A stretch of 64,000 nucleotides of DNA, taken from positions 558,001-622,000 of the forward strand of contig NZ_JAAOXM010000002.1 of NCBI RefSeq assembly GCF_011605345.1, given 5' to 3'. Below the pieces are notes generated by a model that ran no database searches, had not been told where the DNA came from, and worked only from the letters and a program-made list of their open reading frames with translations. Every line of letters begins with the position of its first letter. Position 1 is the stretch's first letter. Shown one piece after another: positions 42,865 to 50,912 of this stretch. Made by a program: the position numbers and the translations under genes. Source of the DNA: Burkholderia sp. D-99 (lineage in GTDB: Bacteria; Pseudomonadota; Gammaproteobacteria; Burkholderiales; Burkholderiaceae).

Positions 42865-44160
42865 TCAACCGTCCGGTAATTCGCCGGTGTATTCGTAGGC
42901 GACCGTGCCCTTCGGATGCCGGAACCAGCCTGGATCGCGATAGTCGTTGCGGCCAAGCCCCTGCCGCACCTTGCAGACCGTGAACATGCCGCCCATCTCC
43001 AGCGGCCCGAACGGGCCCGTGCCCGTCATCATCGGCAGCGTGTTGTCGGGCAGCGGCATCTCCATGCCGCCCATCGCCCCGCCCGTGCTGCCCATCGCCA
43101 TGTAGTCGGGCACGAGCTTGCCGATCCGTTTCGCGAGATCCTTCTGCGGCACGCCGATCAGGTTCGGCACCTGGTGGCCCATCGCATTCATCGTGTGGTG
43201 CGACTTGTGGCAATGAAATGCCCAGTCGCCCGGGCGATCGGCGGTGAATTCGATCGCGCGCATCTGCCCCACCGCGACATCGGCCGTTACTTCCGGCCAG
43301 CGCGCCGTCGGTGGAATCCAGCCGCCGTCGGTGCCCGCGACTTCGAAGCTGTAGCCGTGCAGGTGGATCGGATGGTTCGTCATCGTCAGGTTGCCGAAAC
43401 GAATCCGCACGCGGTCGCCCGCGCGCACCGGCAGCGGATCGATGCCCGGGAACACGCGCGAGTTGAACGTCCACATGTTGAAGTCCGTCATCTCGTTCAC
43501 GCGCGGCGTGTAGCTGCCCGGATCGATGTCGTACGCGGCGAGCAGGAACACGAAGTCGCGATCGACCGGCATCGTGCCGCGATCCTTCGGGTGCACGATG
43601 AACATGCCCATCATCCCCATCGCCATCTGCACCATCTCGTCGGCGTGCGGGTGATACATGAACGTACCGTGCGCCTCGAGCTGGAACTCGTAGACGAAGG
43701 TCTTGCCGGGCGGGATATGCGGCTGCGTGAGGCCGCCGACGCCATCCATCCCGTTCGGCAGCCGCAGCCCGTGCCAGTGGATCGTCGTGTGCTCGGGCAG
43801 CCGGTTGGTCACGAAGATGCGCACCTTGTCGCCTTCGACAGCCTCGATCGTCGGGCCCGGCGACTGGCCGTTGTAGCCCCACAGGTTCGCGTTCATGCCG
43901 GGCGCCATCTCGCGCACGACGGGCTCGGCCGTCAGGTGGAATTCCTTCCAGCCGTTCTTCATGCGCCACGGCAGCGTCCAGCCGTTCAGCGTCGCGACGG
44001 GCGTGTACGGCCGGCCGTTCGGCGGCACGAGCGGCGGCTGCGTGGCGGTTTTCGCCATCGTGGGCGCTTCGGGCAACGACGCGGCGCCGGCCTTGCTGAC
44101 CATCGCCGCACCCAGCAGTGCGGCGCCCGAGTTGCTGAGAAATTGTCGACGGGACACCAT
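42865..44160 (-). CDS. copA: multicopper oxidase CopA
   Basis: 431 residues with a Tat-type leader (MVSRRQFLSNSGAALLGAAM) for export of the folded, metal-loaded enzyme. All four copper motifs are present: TTIHWHGLRLP, GTFMYHPHADEM, NHPIHLHGYSFEV and FHCHKSHHTMNAM. It oxidises Cu(I) to the less toxic Cu(II) in the periplasm. The MGG/MEMP methionine-rich patch near the C-terminus (STGGAMGGMEMPLPDNTLPM) is typical of copper tolerance. It is shorter than Pseudomonas CopA (about 600), of the compact type. It begins 1 nt after the outer-membrane factor gene ends. Confidence 0.93.
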   Translation of the reverse strand: MVSRRQFLSNSGAALLGAAMVSKAGAASLPEAPTMAKTATQPPLVPPNGRPYTPVATLNGWTLPWRMKNGWKEFHLTAEPVVREMAPGMNANLWGYNGQSPGPTIEAVEGDKVRIFVTNRLPEHTTIHWHGLRLPNGMDGVGGLTQPHIPPGKTFVYEFQLEAHGTFMYHPHADEMVQMAMGMMGMFIVHPKDRGTMPVDRDFVFLLAAYDIDPGSYTPRVNEMTDFNMWTFNSRVFPGIDPLPVRAGDRVRIRFGNLTMTNHPIHLHGYSFEVAGTDGGWIPPTARWPEVTADVAVGQMRAIEFTADRPGDWAFHCHKSHHTMNAMGHQVPNLIGVPQKDLAKRIGKLVPDYMAMGSTGGAMGGMEMPLPDNTLPMMTGTGPFGPLEMGGMFTVCKVRQGLGRNDYRDPGWFRHPKGTVAYEYTGELPDG

Positions 44161-44161
44161 G

Positions 44162-45658
44162 TCAATGACCTTCCGGATGCGTTTGTGTCGGGGGCGCCGG
44201 TTGCGCCGCGGGGGTGGAAGCCGGCTGCGGCGCAGCGTCGGCGGTTGAAGCGGGTTCCGGCCGTGCAGAGGGCGTCGCGCGCGGCACGTCGCCCGGGGAC
44301 GGCAGCCGGCCCCCGACGGCCATCTGCAGATCGGTTTCGGCGAGCCAGTAGTCCTTCAGCGCATCGATGTAGCCGTTGACCGCGCCGACCTGTTCGCGCG
44401 CATCGGCCAGCAGCTCGAACACGCTCGCGAGCATCCCGTTGTAGCGCAACATCAGCTCGTCCGAGATCGTCTTGCGCAGCGGCACGACTTCGTCGCGATA
44501 GTGCGTCGCGACGTCGTAGCTCGTCACGTAGGCCGCATACGATTCGCGCACCTCGGAACGCGCATCGATAGCCGTTTTCGCGAGCCGGTTCGCCGACTGC
44601 ATGTAGACGGCCTCCGCTCGCGCGACCTTCGCGCCGCCCCAGTCGAACAGCGGAATCTCGACGCTGATCTCGAAGCCGTGCTCGTGACCCTTGCCGGTCT
44701 CGTAGTTGTTCACGTAGCCGAGATCGACCGCATTGACGAAGCGCGTGGCTTTACTCAGGCCAAGCGACGACGCAACGCCCTGCGTCTGCAATTTCGCGGC
44801 CTGGATGTCGAGGCGGTTGCTCATCGCGAAACGTTCGAGATCGGGCAGGTTCGGCCGCGCTTTCGGCAGGTCGGGCAAGCGCTCGGGCAGCGCGTACCGC
44901 GTGCGTTCGCCCCACAGGCCCATCGCACGCGTGAGCTTCTCGCGCGCGGCGACGGCCTGTTGGCGCGCCTTCGCATGCTGCGCGACCGCATCGGCATGGA
45001 ACGCCTGTTCGCGCGCGTAATCGAGGCGGCTGAAGTTGCCGGCCTGCCGCATGCGCAGCGCAAGTTCGGCCGCCGCACTCGCGGCATCGCGCACCTGCTG
45101 CGCATAGTTCGCGGCCTGTTCGGCTGCGACGGCCTCGACATACGCGCGGCGCGCGTCGGCGGCCACCTTCAGCATCGCGTCGGCCGTTTCGAGTTTGGTC
45201 TGCTCGAAGCGGCGGCGTTCGATGTTCGTCGCGAGCGGCATCGTCAGCAGCGCGAACACGTTCGCCGAGAACGTGCGGCCGAGGGTCAGCTCGCCATCGC
45301 CGGCGCGTGTGCGGCTGAACGAGAAGCGCGGGTTCGGCAGCCGGCCGGCCTGCACGAGGTCGGCCTCCGACAGCCCGAGTTCCGCGTACGACGCCTGCAG
45401 GCCACGGTTGTTCAGCAGCGCGACCTGCACCGCGTCGTCGATCGACAACGGCTTTGCAAGCAGCTCCTTCGTGCGCGCGTCGACGGCTTCGCGGTCGGCG
45501 TCGGTCCTGACCACGACCGCGTCTTTTCCGATGCGCTCCGACGCAGCGGAAGACACCGCGTCGAAGCCACCGTCCTTCGAGAACGTCGTGCAGCCCGCGA
45601 AGAAGGCCAGCACGACCGCCGCCGCGCCGATCCTCGGCGATATCGCCAGCATCGTCAT
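44162..45658 (-). CDS. TolC/CzcC-type outer-membrane efflux lipoprotein
   Basis: 498 residues with a lipobox (VLAFFAGC, Cys23) and two OEP repeats of long helices, e.g. AVQVALLNNRGLQASYAELG, RRAYVEAVAAEQAANYAQQV and the VPLRKTISDELMLRYNGML segment. The C-terminus is an extended Pro/Ala/Thr tail ending in THPEGH. It is placed between small exported proteins and copA, so an envelope copper-export role is inferred, in place of CopB. Its ATG overlaps the upstream stop (ATGA). No RND pump is in this operon; it may partner the CusBA pump coded at 55-60 kb. Confidence 0.88.
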   Translation of the reverse strand: MTMLAISPRIGAAAVVLAFFAGCTTFSKDGGFDAVSSAASERIGKDAVVVRTDADREAVDARTKELLAKPLSIDDAVQVALLNNRGLQASYAELGLSEADLVQAGRLPNPRFSFSRTRAGDGELTLGRTFSANVFALLTMPLATNIERRRFEQTKLETADAMLKVAADARRAYVEAVAAEQAANYAQQVRDAASAAAELALRMRQAGNFSRLDYAREQAFHADAVAQHAKARQQAVAAREKLTRAMGLWGERTRYALPERLPDLPKARPNLPDLERFAMSNRLDIQAAKLQTQGVASSLGLSKATRFVNAVDLGYVNNYETGKGHEHGFEISVEIPLFDWGGAKVARAEAVYMQSANRLAKTAIDARSEVRESYAAYVTSYDVATHYRDEVVPLRKTISDELMLRYNGMLASVFELLADAREQVGAVNGYIDALKDYWLAETDLQMAVGGRLPSPGDVPRATPSARPEPASTADAAPQPASTPAAQPAPPTQTHPEGH

Positions 45659-45933
45659 GGCGCGGCCCCCTCGTGCATCGAATGGGATCCGCCGCCAGTC
45701 GCCTGACCGGTCGGTCGTCCCTTCGCGGGCCGTTCCATCACGTCCCGGTTCAGCTGTTTCCAGCCCGGGCCTTCGTCGTCCCGATATGGCCGGTAGCCGT
45801 CGAATGCGGACGGCACGGTGACGTCCGGCACGGCCACGGTGGCATCCGCCGGATCGGGCAGCGGGGTTTGCGCAGGCGCGAGCGACGGCACGAGGGCCGC
45901 CGCGCCAAGCAGCGCTGCAGTAATCAATCGCAT
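45655..45933 (-). CDS. small exported protein of the copper operon
   Basis: 92 residues with a signal peptide (MRLITAALLGAAALVPSLAP). The mature part contains DGYRPYRDDEGPGWKQLNRD and a His/Met end (GGGSHSMHEGAAP) that could bind metal. I recognise no named family; similar short proteins accompany copAB-type operons in betaproteobacteria. The stop overlaps the ATG of the outer-membrane factor, so translation is coupled. Confidence 0.7.
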   Translation of the reverse strand: MRLITAALLGAAALVPSLAPAQTPLPDPADATVAVPDVTVPSAFDGYRPYRDDEGPGWKQLNRDVMERPAKGRPTGQATGGGSHSMHEGAAP

Positions 45934-46023
45934 GAATGGGTCTCGTCGTGAGTCGTCCGGCGGCACGGATACCGCCGCCGGAGCGGATTGCAGAGCGCGG
46001 CCGTTCGGGGCCACGGGCAGGGT

Positions 46024-46425
46024 CTAGACGAGAAGCCGACGCGGCGGTCTGTCGATGCCGCCGGTCAGGAACGACACGACGACCGGGGTTGGAGCGGAAG
46101 AAACGATCGCGATGCCGATACCTGACGCAACGGACATCGCAGGAAGATCCGCCATGCCGGTGCCGAGGCAGCAGGACCCACACGCGGAGCACGGCTGTGC
46201 ATGTCGCGCATGATCGTCGTGCGCGTGCCGATGCGGGTCACCCTGCGCGCTCGGCATTGCATGCGGCGCGGCCTCAACGGCACTTGCCCCGTCTTCCATG
46301 TGCGGCATGGCCACGACTGCGACCGCGCCAGCGCCCGCACATGCCATCGAAACAGTCGCGAACGACTGGATCGGCAGGCTCAGCGCCAGCAGCACGACGA
46401 CGAGGAATGTGCGCCAGTACGACAT
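46024..46425 (-). CDS. His/Cys-rich small exported or membrane protein, first gene of the copper operon
   Basis: 133 residues from MSYWRTFLVVVLLALSLPIQ at 46425; longer upstream starts would run into the regulatory repeat. A hydrophobic N-terminus is followed by HMEDGASAVEAAPH, GDPHRHAHDDHARHAQPC and SACGSCCLGTGMADL. These His and Cys clusters are suited to Cu/Zn binding. A second hydrophobic segment (ASGIGIAIVSSAPTPVVVS) may anchor it. Function unknown. It is the gene nearest to the divergent copRS promoter region, so it should be strongly copper-induced. Confidence 0.7.
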   Translation of the reverse strand: MSYWRTFLVVVLLALSLPIQSFATVSMACAGAGAVAVVAMPHMEDGASAVEAAPHAMPSAQGDPHRHAHDDHARHAQPCSACGSCCLGTGMADLPAMSVASGIGIAIVSSAPTPVVVSFLTGGIDRPPRRLLV

Positions 46426-46543
46426 GGATGCGGAATCAGGCAGGCAACGACCGGATGGGCCGGCGCAGCGCCGCGACGGCGTGCTCCGGGGACAAGACGG
46501 CCGCAGCTTATCGCCGCCGCGGTGACGACGACATGGTCGAAAC

Positions 46544-46605
46544 ATGACGGAATTTTCATGAAACCCTGTCGATGCGACGCACACGCTTCATGAAAATTCC
46601 GTCAT
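46544..46605. promoter_or_regulatory. CopR box pair: perfect 19-bp inverted repeat between divergent copper genes
   Basis: ATGACGGAATTTTCATGAA (46544-46562) and its exact inverse complement (46587-46605) are separated by 24 bp. The arms would present two identical response-regulator sites in opposite directions, one per promoter. The distance is 119 bp to the copper operon start and 86 bp to copR. Binding by CopR is inferred from position. Confidence 0.8.
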
Positions 46606-46690
46606 CCGGCGGTCATCCTTCGCGCACGCACGGCGCCCTAAGCTCACGCGTTACACTGACCGGCTGGAATCACGGACAGCCTGCCTCACC

Positions 46691-47362
46691 ATGCGGATAC
46701 TGATAGTCGAAGACGAACCCAAGATGGCGTCCTACCTCCGGAAAGGGCTGATGGAGGCGAGCTACACGGTCGACGTCGCGGAAAACGGCAAGGACGGGCT
46801 GTTCCTCGCGCTGCACGAGGATTTCGATCTCGTCGTGCTCGACGTGATGCTGCCGGAAATGGATGGCTTCGAGGTGCTCAAGCGCCTGCGCGCGCAGAAG
46901 CAGACGCCCGTGCTGCTGCTCACGGCGCGCGAGGCGATCGAGGACAAGGTCGCCGGACTCGAACTGGGCGCCGACGATTACCTGCTCAAGCCGTTCGCGT
47001 ATGCCGAGTTCCTCGCGCGCATCCGCTCGCTGCTGCGGCGCGCGCCGCGCAACGTGCGCGACATCCTGCATGTCGCCGATCTCGAAGTCGACCTGATCCG
47101 CCGCCGCGTGCGGCGCGCCGACACCCGCATCGACCTGACCGCGCAGGAATTCGCACTGCTGCAGCTGCTCGCCGAACGCGAAGGGGAAGTGCTGACGCGC
47201 ACCTTCATCACGTCGCAGATCTGGGACATGAATTTCGACAGCGACACGAACGTCGTCGATGCGGCGATCAAGCGCCTGCGCGCGAAGATCGACAACGCCC
47301 ATGAGAAGAAGCTGATCCACACGATCCGCGGAATGGGCTACGTGCTCGAGGATCGTTCGTGA
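46691..47362 (+). CDS. copR: copper-responsive response regulator (CopR/CusR, OmpR family)
   Basis: 223 residues. The receiver domain has ILIVEDEPKMASYLRKGLME (acidic pocket), the phospho-acceptor Asp51 in FDLVVLDVMLPEMDGFEVL, TAR and the Lys of LLKPFAYAEFLARI. The C-terminal winged helix has LTAQEFALLQLLAEREGEVL and FDSDTNVVDAAIKRLRAKID with the closing TIRGMGYVLE. It overlaps the sensor gene (GTGA). It is divergent from the copper operon, with the 19-bp inverted repeat between. Related IrlR/CzcR proteins respond to other metals; the neighbours favour copper. Confidence 0.92.
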   Translation: MRILIVEDEPKMASYLRKGLMEASYTVDVAENGKDGLFLALHEDFDLVVLDVMLPEMDGFEVLKRLRAQKQTPVLLLTAREAIEDKVAGLELGADDYLLKPFAYAEFLARIRSLLRRAPRNVRDILHVADLEVDLIRRRVRRADTRIDLTAQEFALLQLLAEREGEVLTRTFITSQIWDMNFDSDTNVVDAAIKRLRAKIDNAHEKKLIHTIRGMGYVLEDRS

Positions 47363-48777
47363 CGCGCAGCCCGGCCTCGTATTCGCTGCTGCGGCGCCTG
47401 ACGCTGGCGTTCGCTGTCGTCGCCGCGCTCGTGTTCGCGCTGACCGGCGCGTACCTGTATCGCTCGCTGTCCGCCGAGCTGACGCGGCGCGACGATATCG
47501 AGATCTCCGGCAAGCTCAACCAGTTCCTGCAGCTTGCGCACGCGAGCGGCTCGGCTGCCGCGCTGCGCGCCGATCCGGCCGTGTTTCATGAAGTGCTGCT
47601 GTCGCATCCGGGCGTCTATCTCGGCATCTACGATGCGCGGAACCGGCCACTGGTCGAACATTCCGACGAGGCGGGCAACACACTCGTATCGGTCATCACT
47701 GCACCGCATCCGGCACGCAGCGCAGGCGGAAGCAGCAGCCCGTTCACCTGCTCACCACCCGGCATCGGCACGTCGCGCTGCGTCTATGCGCGCGCCACGC
47801 TGCCGTCCGGCGATGCGATCCAGGTCGCGCTTGCACGCACGGCGACCGATCGCCAGTCGTTGCTCGAAAGCTATCGCGTCGACATCTGGCTCGCGGCGGC
47901 CGTGGGTGCGCTGCTGGTCGGTGCACTCGGCTACGCGGTCGCATCGCGCGGCCTGCGCCCGGTCGAGAGCCTCGGCCGGCAGACGTCACGCATCGAGGCG
48001 CACAACCTGAACGCGCGGCTCGACGCGCGCGGCGGCCCCGTCGAGCTGCGTGAACTCGCGACGTCGGTCAACCGGATGCTCGACCGCCTCGAACGCGCGT
48101 TCGTGCGGCTGTCGCAGTTCTCGTCCGATCTCGCGCACGACATGCGCACGCCGCTCGCGAACGTGATCAGCGCATCGCAGGTCACGCTGTCGCGCGCGCG
48201 CACGACCGAAGAATACGAAGCGCTGATCGATTCGAACATCGAGGAATGCGAACGGCTGCAGCGGATGATCGAGAACATGCTGTTTCTCGCGCGCACCGAC
48301 AATGCGCGACAGCACCTGAAAACCGCCGAGCTAGATGCGGGCAGCGAGTTGCGCCGGCTTGCGTCGTATTTCCAGGCGCTCGCCGACGAAGCCGGTGTGC
48401 GCATCGACGTGCGCGGCGAAGCGCCGGTCGTCGCGGACGCTACGCTGTTCCGCCGCGCGGTGAGCAATCTCGCGTCGAATGCGCTCGAACACGCGGAAGC
48501 CGCGTCGACGATCGAGCTGGCCGTTTCGGCGCAAGGGAATTACGCGATCGTCGAAGTCACGAATCGCGGCGCCGCGATTCCACCCGAGCAGGTCGAACGG
48601 ATCTTCGAGCGCTTCTACCGCATCGATTCGTCGCGGCACGGCGCGGCGCGCAACGCGGGGCTCGGGCTCGCGATCGTGAAATCGATCATGGAGCTGCATC
48701 GCGGCAAGGTCGAGGTCGCGAGCCGCGACGGGCGCACGACGTTCGCGCTTTATTTTCCGCGCGGCGCCGAAGGGTAA
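47359..48777 (+). CDS. copS: heavy-metal sensor histidine kinase (CopS/CusS)
   Basis: 472 residues from a GTG at 47359 that overlaps the copR stop. The first membrane span is LRRLTLAFAVVAALVFALTG; a periplasmic sensor loop of about 130 residues with two Cys (SPFTCSPPGIGTSRCVYARA) follows. The second span is IWLAAAVGALLVGALGYAVA. Then come HAMP, the H-box FSSDLAHDMRTPLANVISAS, an N-box (AVSNLASNALEH) and the G-boxes near GLGLAIVKSIMELHRGKVEV. All kinase motifs are intact. A 12-bp minisatellite begins 20 bp after its stop codon. Confidence 0.92.
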   Translation: MTRSPASYSLLRRLTLAFAVVAALVFALTGAYLYRSLSAELTRRDDIEISGKLNQFLQLAHASGSAAALRADPAVFHEVLLSHPGVYLGIYDARNRPLVEHSDEAGNTLVSVITAPHPARSAGGSSSPFTCSPPGIGTSRCVYARATLPSGDAIQVALARTATDRQSLLESYRVDIWLAAAVGALLVGALGYAVASRGLRPVESLGRQTSRIEAHNLNARLDARGGPVELRELATSVNRMLDRLERAFVRLSQFSSDLAHDMRTPLANVISASQVTLSRARTTEEYEALIDSNIEECERLQRMIENMLFLARTDNARQHLKTAELDAGSELRRLASYFQALADEAGVRIDVRGEAPVVADATLFRRAVSNLASNALEHAEAASTIELAVSAQGNYAIVEVTNRGAAIPPEQVERIFERFYRIDSSRHGAARNAGLGLAIVKSIMELHRGKVEVASRDGRTTFALYFPRGAEG

Positions 48778-48796
48778 GCCGCTCGCCGCGCATCGC

Positions 48797-48988
48797 CTGT
48801 CGCATTGCCTGTCGCATTGCCTGTCGCATTGCCTGTCGCATTGCCTGTCGCTTTGTCTGTCGCTTTGTCTGTCGCTTTGTCTGTCGCTTTGTCTGTCGCT
48901 TTGTCTGTCGCTTGGTCTGTCGCTTGGTCTGTCGCTTGGTCTGTCGCTTGGTCTGTCGCTTTGTCTGTCGCTTTGTCTGTCGCATCGG
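48797..48988. repeat. 12-bp minisatellite, 16 units in homogeneous blocks
   Basis: CTGTCGC recurs exactly every 12 bp from 48797 to 48977. The units are 4 of CTGTCGCATTGC, 5 of CTGTCGCTTTGT, 4 of CTGTCGCTTGGT, 2 of CTGTCGCTTTGT and a final CTGTCGCATCGG. Block homogeneity points to recent slippage. On the minus strand the array would encode Thr-Asp-Lys-Ala / Thr-Asp-Gln-Ala / Thr-Gly-Asn-Ala repeats, but no start with an RBS supports a gene. It occupies the gap between copS and the DUF1289 gene; nothing else is seen in 48778-49044. Confidence 0.95.
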
Positions 48989-49044
48989 CATGCCGGCCGA
49001 TGCGACGCGCGACGAAGCACGACCGCACCCGCCGACGAGCGCCG

Positions 49045-49230
49045 TCACGCCTCCGGCTCGCGCCGGATTTTCGCCTGGCGACGATTGCGGTCGTTCAGTA
49101 TCTGGTGCCGGCGATGGTCGGTCATCTTCCTCCAGTCCCGCGCCTCGTCGCGTGTGCGCAGGCAGCCGACACAAAAGCCCGTTCGGCCGTCAAACGCGCA
49201 CAGCTCGATACAGGGCGATTTCACGGCCAC
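49045..49230 (-). CDS. DUF1289 family protein
   Basis: 61 residues from a GTG at 49230 (AAGGCGG 7 nt upstream), 2 nt after the cation transporter gene; GTG at 49224 is the alternative. It has the family's four cysteines: SPCIELCAFDGRTGFCVGCL, then RTRDEARDW. DUF1289 proteins are small and probably bind a metal or Fe-S centre; their function is unknown. It is translationally linked to dmeF. Confidence 0.85.
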   Translation of the reverse strand: MAVKSPCIELCAFDGRTGFCVGCLRTRDEARDWRKMTDHRRHQILNDRNRRQAKIRREPEA

Positions 49231-49232
49231 GG

Positions 49233-50255
49233 TCAGGCCGCCTTCGCAGGCGTCATCACTTCGACGGTCACGTGCGACACGCCGTCGAAACCCTCGATCA
49301 GCGCATGGTAGAAACGCGCGTCGCGCACCGTATCGACGGTCTCGACCGACACGATCGCGCTCATGTGGCCGGGGCCGACGCGCCACACGTGCAGATCGTT
49401 GACCTTGTCGCCAAGCGCCTCGATCGCGTGACGTACGCGCGCCGCCAGCTTGCGATCGACGTTGACGTCGAGCAGGATGCCGCCCGTATCGCGCATCAGC
49501 CCGTACGACCAGTTCGCGATGACGAGTGCGCCGATAATGCCCGCGACGGGATCCATCCAGACCCAACCGAACGCACGGGCGAGCAGCAGGCCGACGATGG
49601 CCAGCACCGACACGGCCGCATCGGCGATCACGTGAACGTAGGCCGAGCGGATGTTGTGGTCGCGATGGGCTGCCGTTTGCGAACCGTGATCGTGATGTGC
49701 GTGATGGTCATCATCGTCGTGATCATGATCGTGGTCGTGACCGTGGTCGTGCCCATGATGATGGCCGTGCCCATGGCCATGCCCGTGGTGATGGCCGCCG
49801 CTCAACAGCCACACGCTGGCGAGGTTCACCGCGAGCCCCAGCACGGCAATCGGAATCGCTTCGCCGAAGTGAATGGGCACCGGCGCCAGCAGACGCGCAA
49901 CCGCCTCGTAGCCGATCAGGATCGCGATCATCGCGAGCACGATCGCGCTCGTGAAGCCGGCCAGGTCGCCCAGCTTGCCGGTGCCGAACACGAAGCGCGG
50001 ATCGTCCGCATGCTTGCGCGCATAGGTATAGGCCAGCGCGGCGATCAGCATCGCGCCGGCGTGCGTCGACATGTGCAACCCGTCGGCGACGAGCGCGAGC
50101 GACCCGAACAGCGTGCCGCCGACGATCTCGGCCACCATCATCGCCGAGCACAGGCCGATGACCATCCAGGTCCTCCGCTCGTTCTGCTCGTGTGCCGCGC
50201 CGAGGAAGATATGGTCATGCCCCGCGCCGAACGCGTCATCCCGGAAAGTATTCAT
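49233..50255 (-). CDS. dmeF: cation diffusion facilitator DmeF (Co2+/Ni2+ efflux)
   Basis: 340 residues, six membrane spans. The intramembrane metal site is visible in span 2 (SLALVADGLHMSTHAGAMLI) and span 5 (AYVHVIADAAVSVLAIVGLL). Between spans 4 and 5 lies a His/Asp-rich loop (HHHGHGHGHGHHHGHDHGHD onward) that binds metal. N-terminal FGAGHDHIFLGAAHEQNERR and the overall layout are those of DmeF. It is a proton-coupled exporter in the inner membrane. It follows the RcnR/CsoR-type regulator by 12 nt; this dmeRF order is known from Rhizobium and Agrobacterium. Confidence 0.92.
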   Translation of the reverse strand: MNTFRDDAFGAGHDHIFLGAAHEQNERRTWMVIGLCSAMMVAEIVGGTLFGSLALVADGLHMSTHAGAMLIAALAYTYARKHADDPRFVFGTGKLGDLAGFTSAIVLAMIAILIGYEAVARLLAPVPIHFGEAIPIAVLGLAVNLASVWLLSGGHHHGHGHGHGHHHGHDHGHDHDHDHDDDDHHAHHDHGSQTAAHRDHNIRSAYVHVIADAAVSVLAIVGLLLARAFGWVWMDPVAGIIGALVIANWSYGLMRDTGGILLDVNVDRKLAARVRHAIEALGDKVNDLHVWRVGPGHMSAIVSVETVDTVRDARFYHALIEGFDGVSHVTVEVMTPAKAA

Positions 50256-50267
50256 GCCCTGCCCCGA

Positions 50268-50543
50268 TTACTTGAAATAGCTGTGCACCACGTCGATCAG
50301 CTGCTCGGTCGCGCTGCCTTCGTGTGCGTCAGGTTCGTGCGCATCGACCAGATGCTCGCGAATGTGGTCTTCCAGCACGACGGCCAGCAAGCCGTTCATC
50401 GCGCCGCGGCAACTCGTGATCAATTGCAGGACCTCGTTGCAGCCGTGCTCGTCCCCGAGCGCGCGCTCGATGGCCTCGACCTGGCCCTTGATACGACGCA
50501 CGCGGTTCAGCAGCTTCTGTTTTTCACGAACGGTATGGCTCAT
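50268..50543 (-). CDS. dmeR: RcnR/CsoR-family metal-sensing repressor DmeR
   Basis: 91 residues, all-helical RcnR/FrmR fold: SHTVREKQKLLNRVRRIKGQ, VEAIERALGDEHGCNEVLQL and EDHIREHLVDAHEPDAHEGS. N-terminal His3, Cys35 and His60/His64-like positions provide the Co/Ni-type ligand set of RcnR rather than the Cu(I) set of CsoR. It should repress the dmeRF-DUF1289 transcript and release it with Co2+ or Ni2+. The palindrome CCCCTATAGGGG at 50593 is its likely operator. Confidence 0.9.
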   Translation of the reverse strand: MSHTVREKQKLLNRVRRIKGQVEAIERALGDEHGCNEVLQLITSCRGAMNGLLAVVLEDHIREHLVDAHEPDAHEGSATEQLIDVVHSYFK

Positions 50544-50592
50544 CGACGACGGGCTCCTGAATAGGGAAGGGGAGTATATCTCCGGAAGGCTT

Positions 50593-50604
50593 CCCCTATA
50601 GGGG
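50593..50604. promoter_or_regulatory. probable DmeR operator
   Basis: CCCCTATAGGGG is a perfect 12-bp palindrome 50 bp before the dmeR start; a further CGAGGGGTAT follows. RcnR-type repressors bind G/C tracts joined by AT-rich centres, and this is the only such site in the gap. Confidence 0.6.
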
Positions 50605-50670
50605 CGAGGGGTATTTTTTTTCGAGATGAAGGCTTGTCGAAAGAAATCCGCTCGGCTAGACTGCCCTTCG

Positions 50671-50837
50671 TCTTTGGGGAGTAGCCTGCTTTCCTTCCCC
50701 GGAAAGCGAACGCGTCAACACACTCGGCCTGCGGCCGTGGCGCGTTCAGCCTGATCGGCCTGGCGAGACCATGGGCGCATCGCGTCGTTCCTGGTCGGAC
50801 GTCGGCGGATGCGCCATGGTTCGTCAGCGTCCGACCA
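50671..50837 (+). promoter_or_regulatory. yybP-ykoY manganese riboswitch with expression platform
   Basis: The aptamer (about 50671-50770) shows family landmarks in order: CTTTGGGGAGTAGCCTGC, then CGTCAACACACTCGGCC, then GGCCTGGCGAGACC closing against the 5' GTCTTT. Downstream, ACCATGGGCGCATC (from 50769) can pair with GATGCGCCATGGT. GGTCGGACG (50794-50802) can pair with CGTCCGACC (50829-50837); the two pairings exclude each other, as in a switch. Known members bind Mn2+ and turn on export genes. The controlled gene is the antiporter at 50913. Confidence 0.9.
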
Positions 50838-50912
50838 CGGAGTCCCCATGTTCCCCGCCGCCGTCTCCCCGCGTTTCGCCGCCGTCCGCACCCATGCCTG
50901 CGGAGGTGCCGC

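Noticed and set aside
48797..48988. CRISPR array or plasmid-type iteron origin
   Set aside because: Units are contiguous 12-mers without spacers, and no replication initiator gene or DnaA-box cluster is near.
48750..49028. Minus-strand frame encoding Thr-Asp-Lys-Ala repeats through the minisatellite
   Set aside because: No RBS or conserved flanks, and it runs antisense into copS. The repeat period, a multiple of three, keeps frames open by chance.
48805..49311. Plus-strand frame through the minisatellite (Val-Ala-Leu-Ser type repeats)
   Set aside because: It extends antisense into DUF1289 and dmeF; same repeat artefact.
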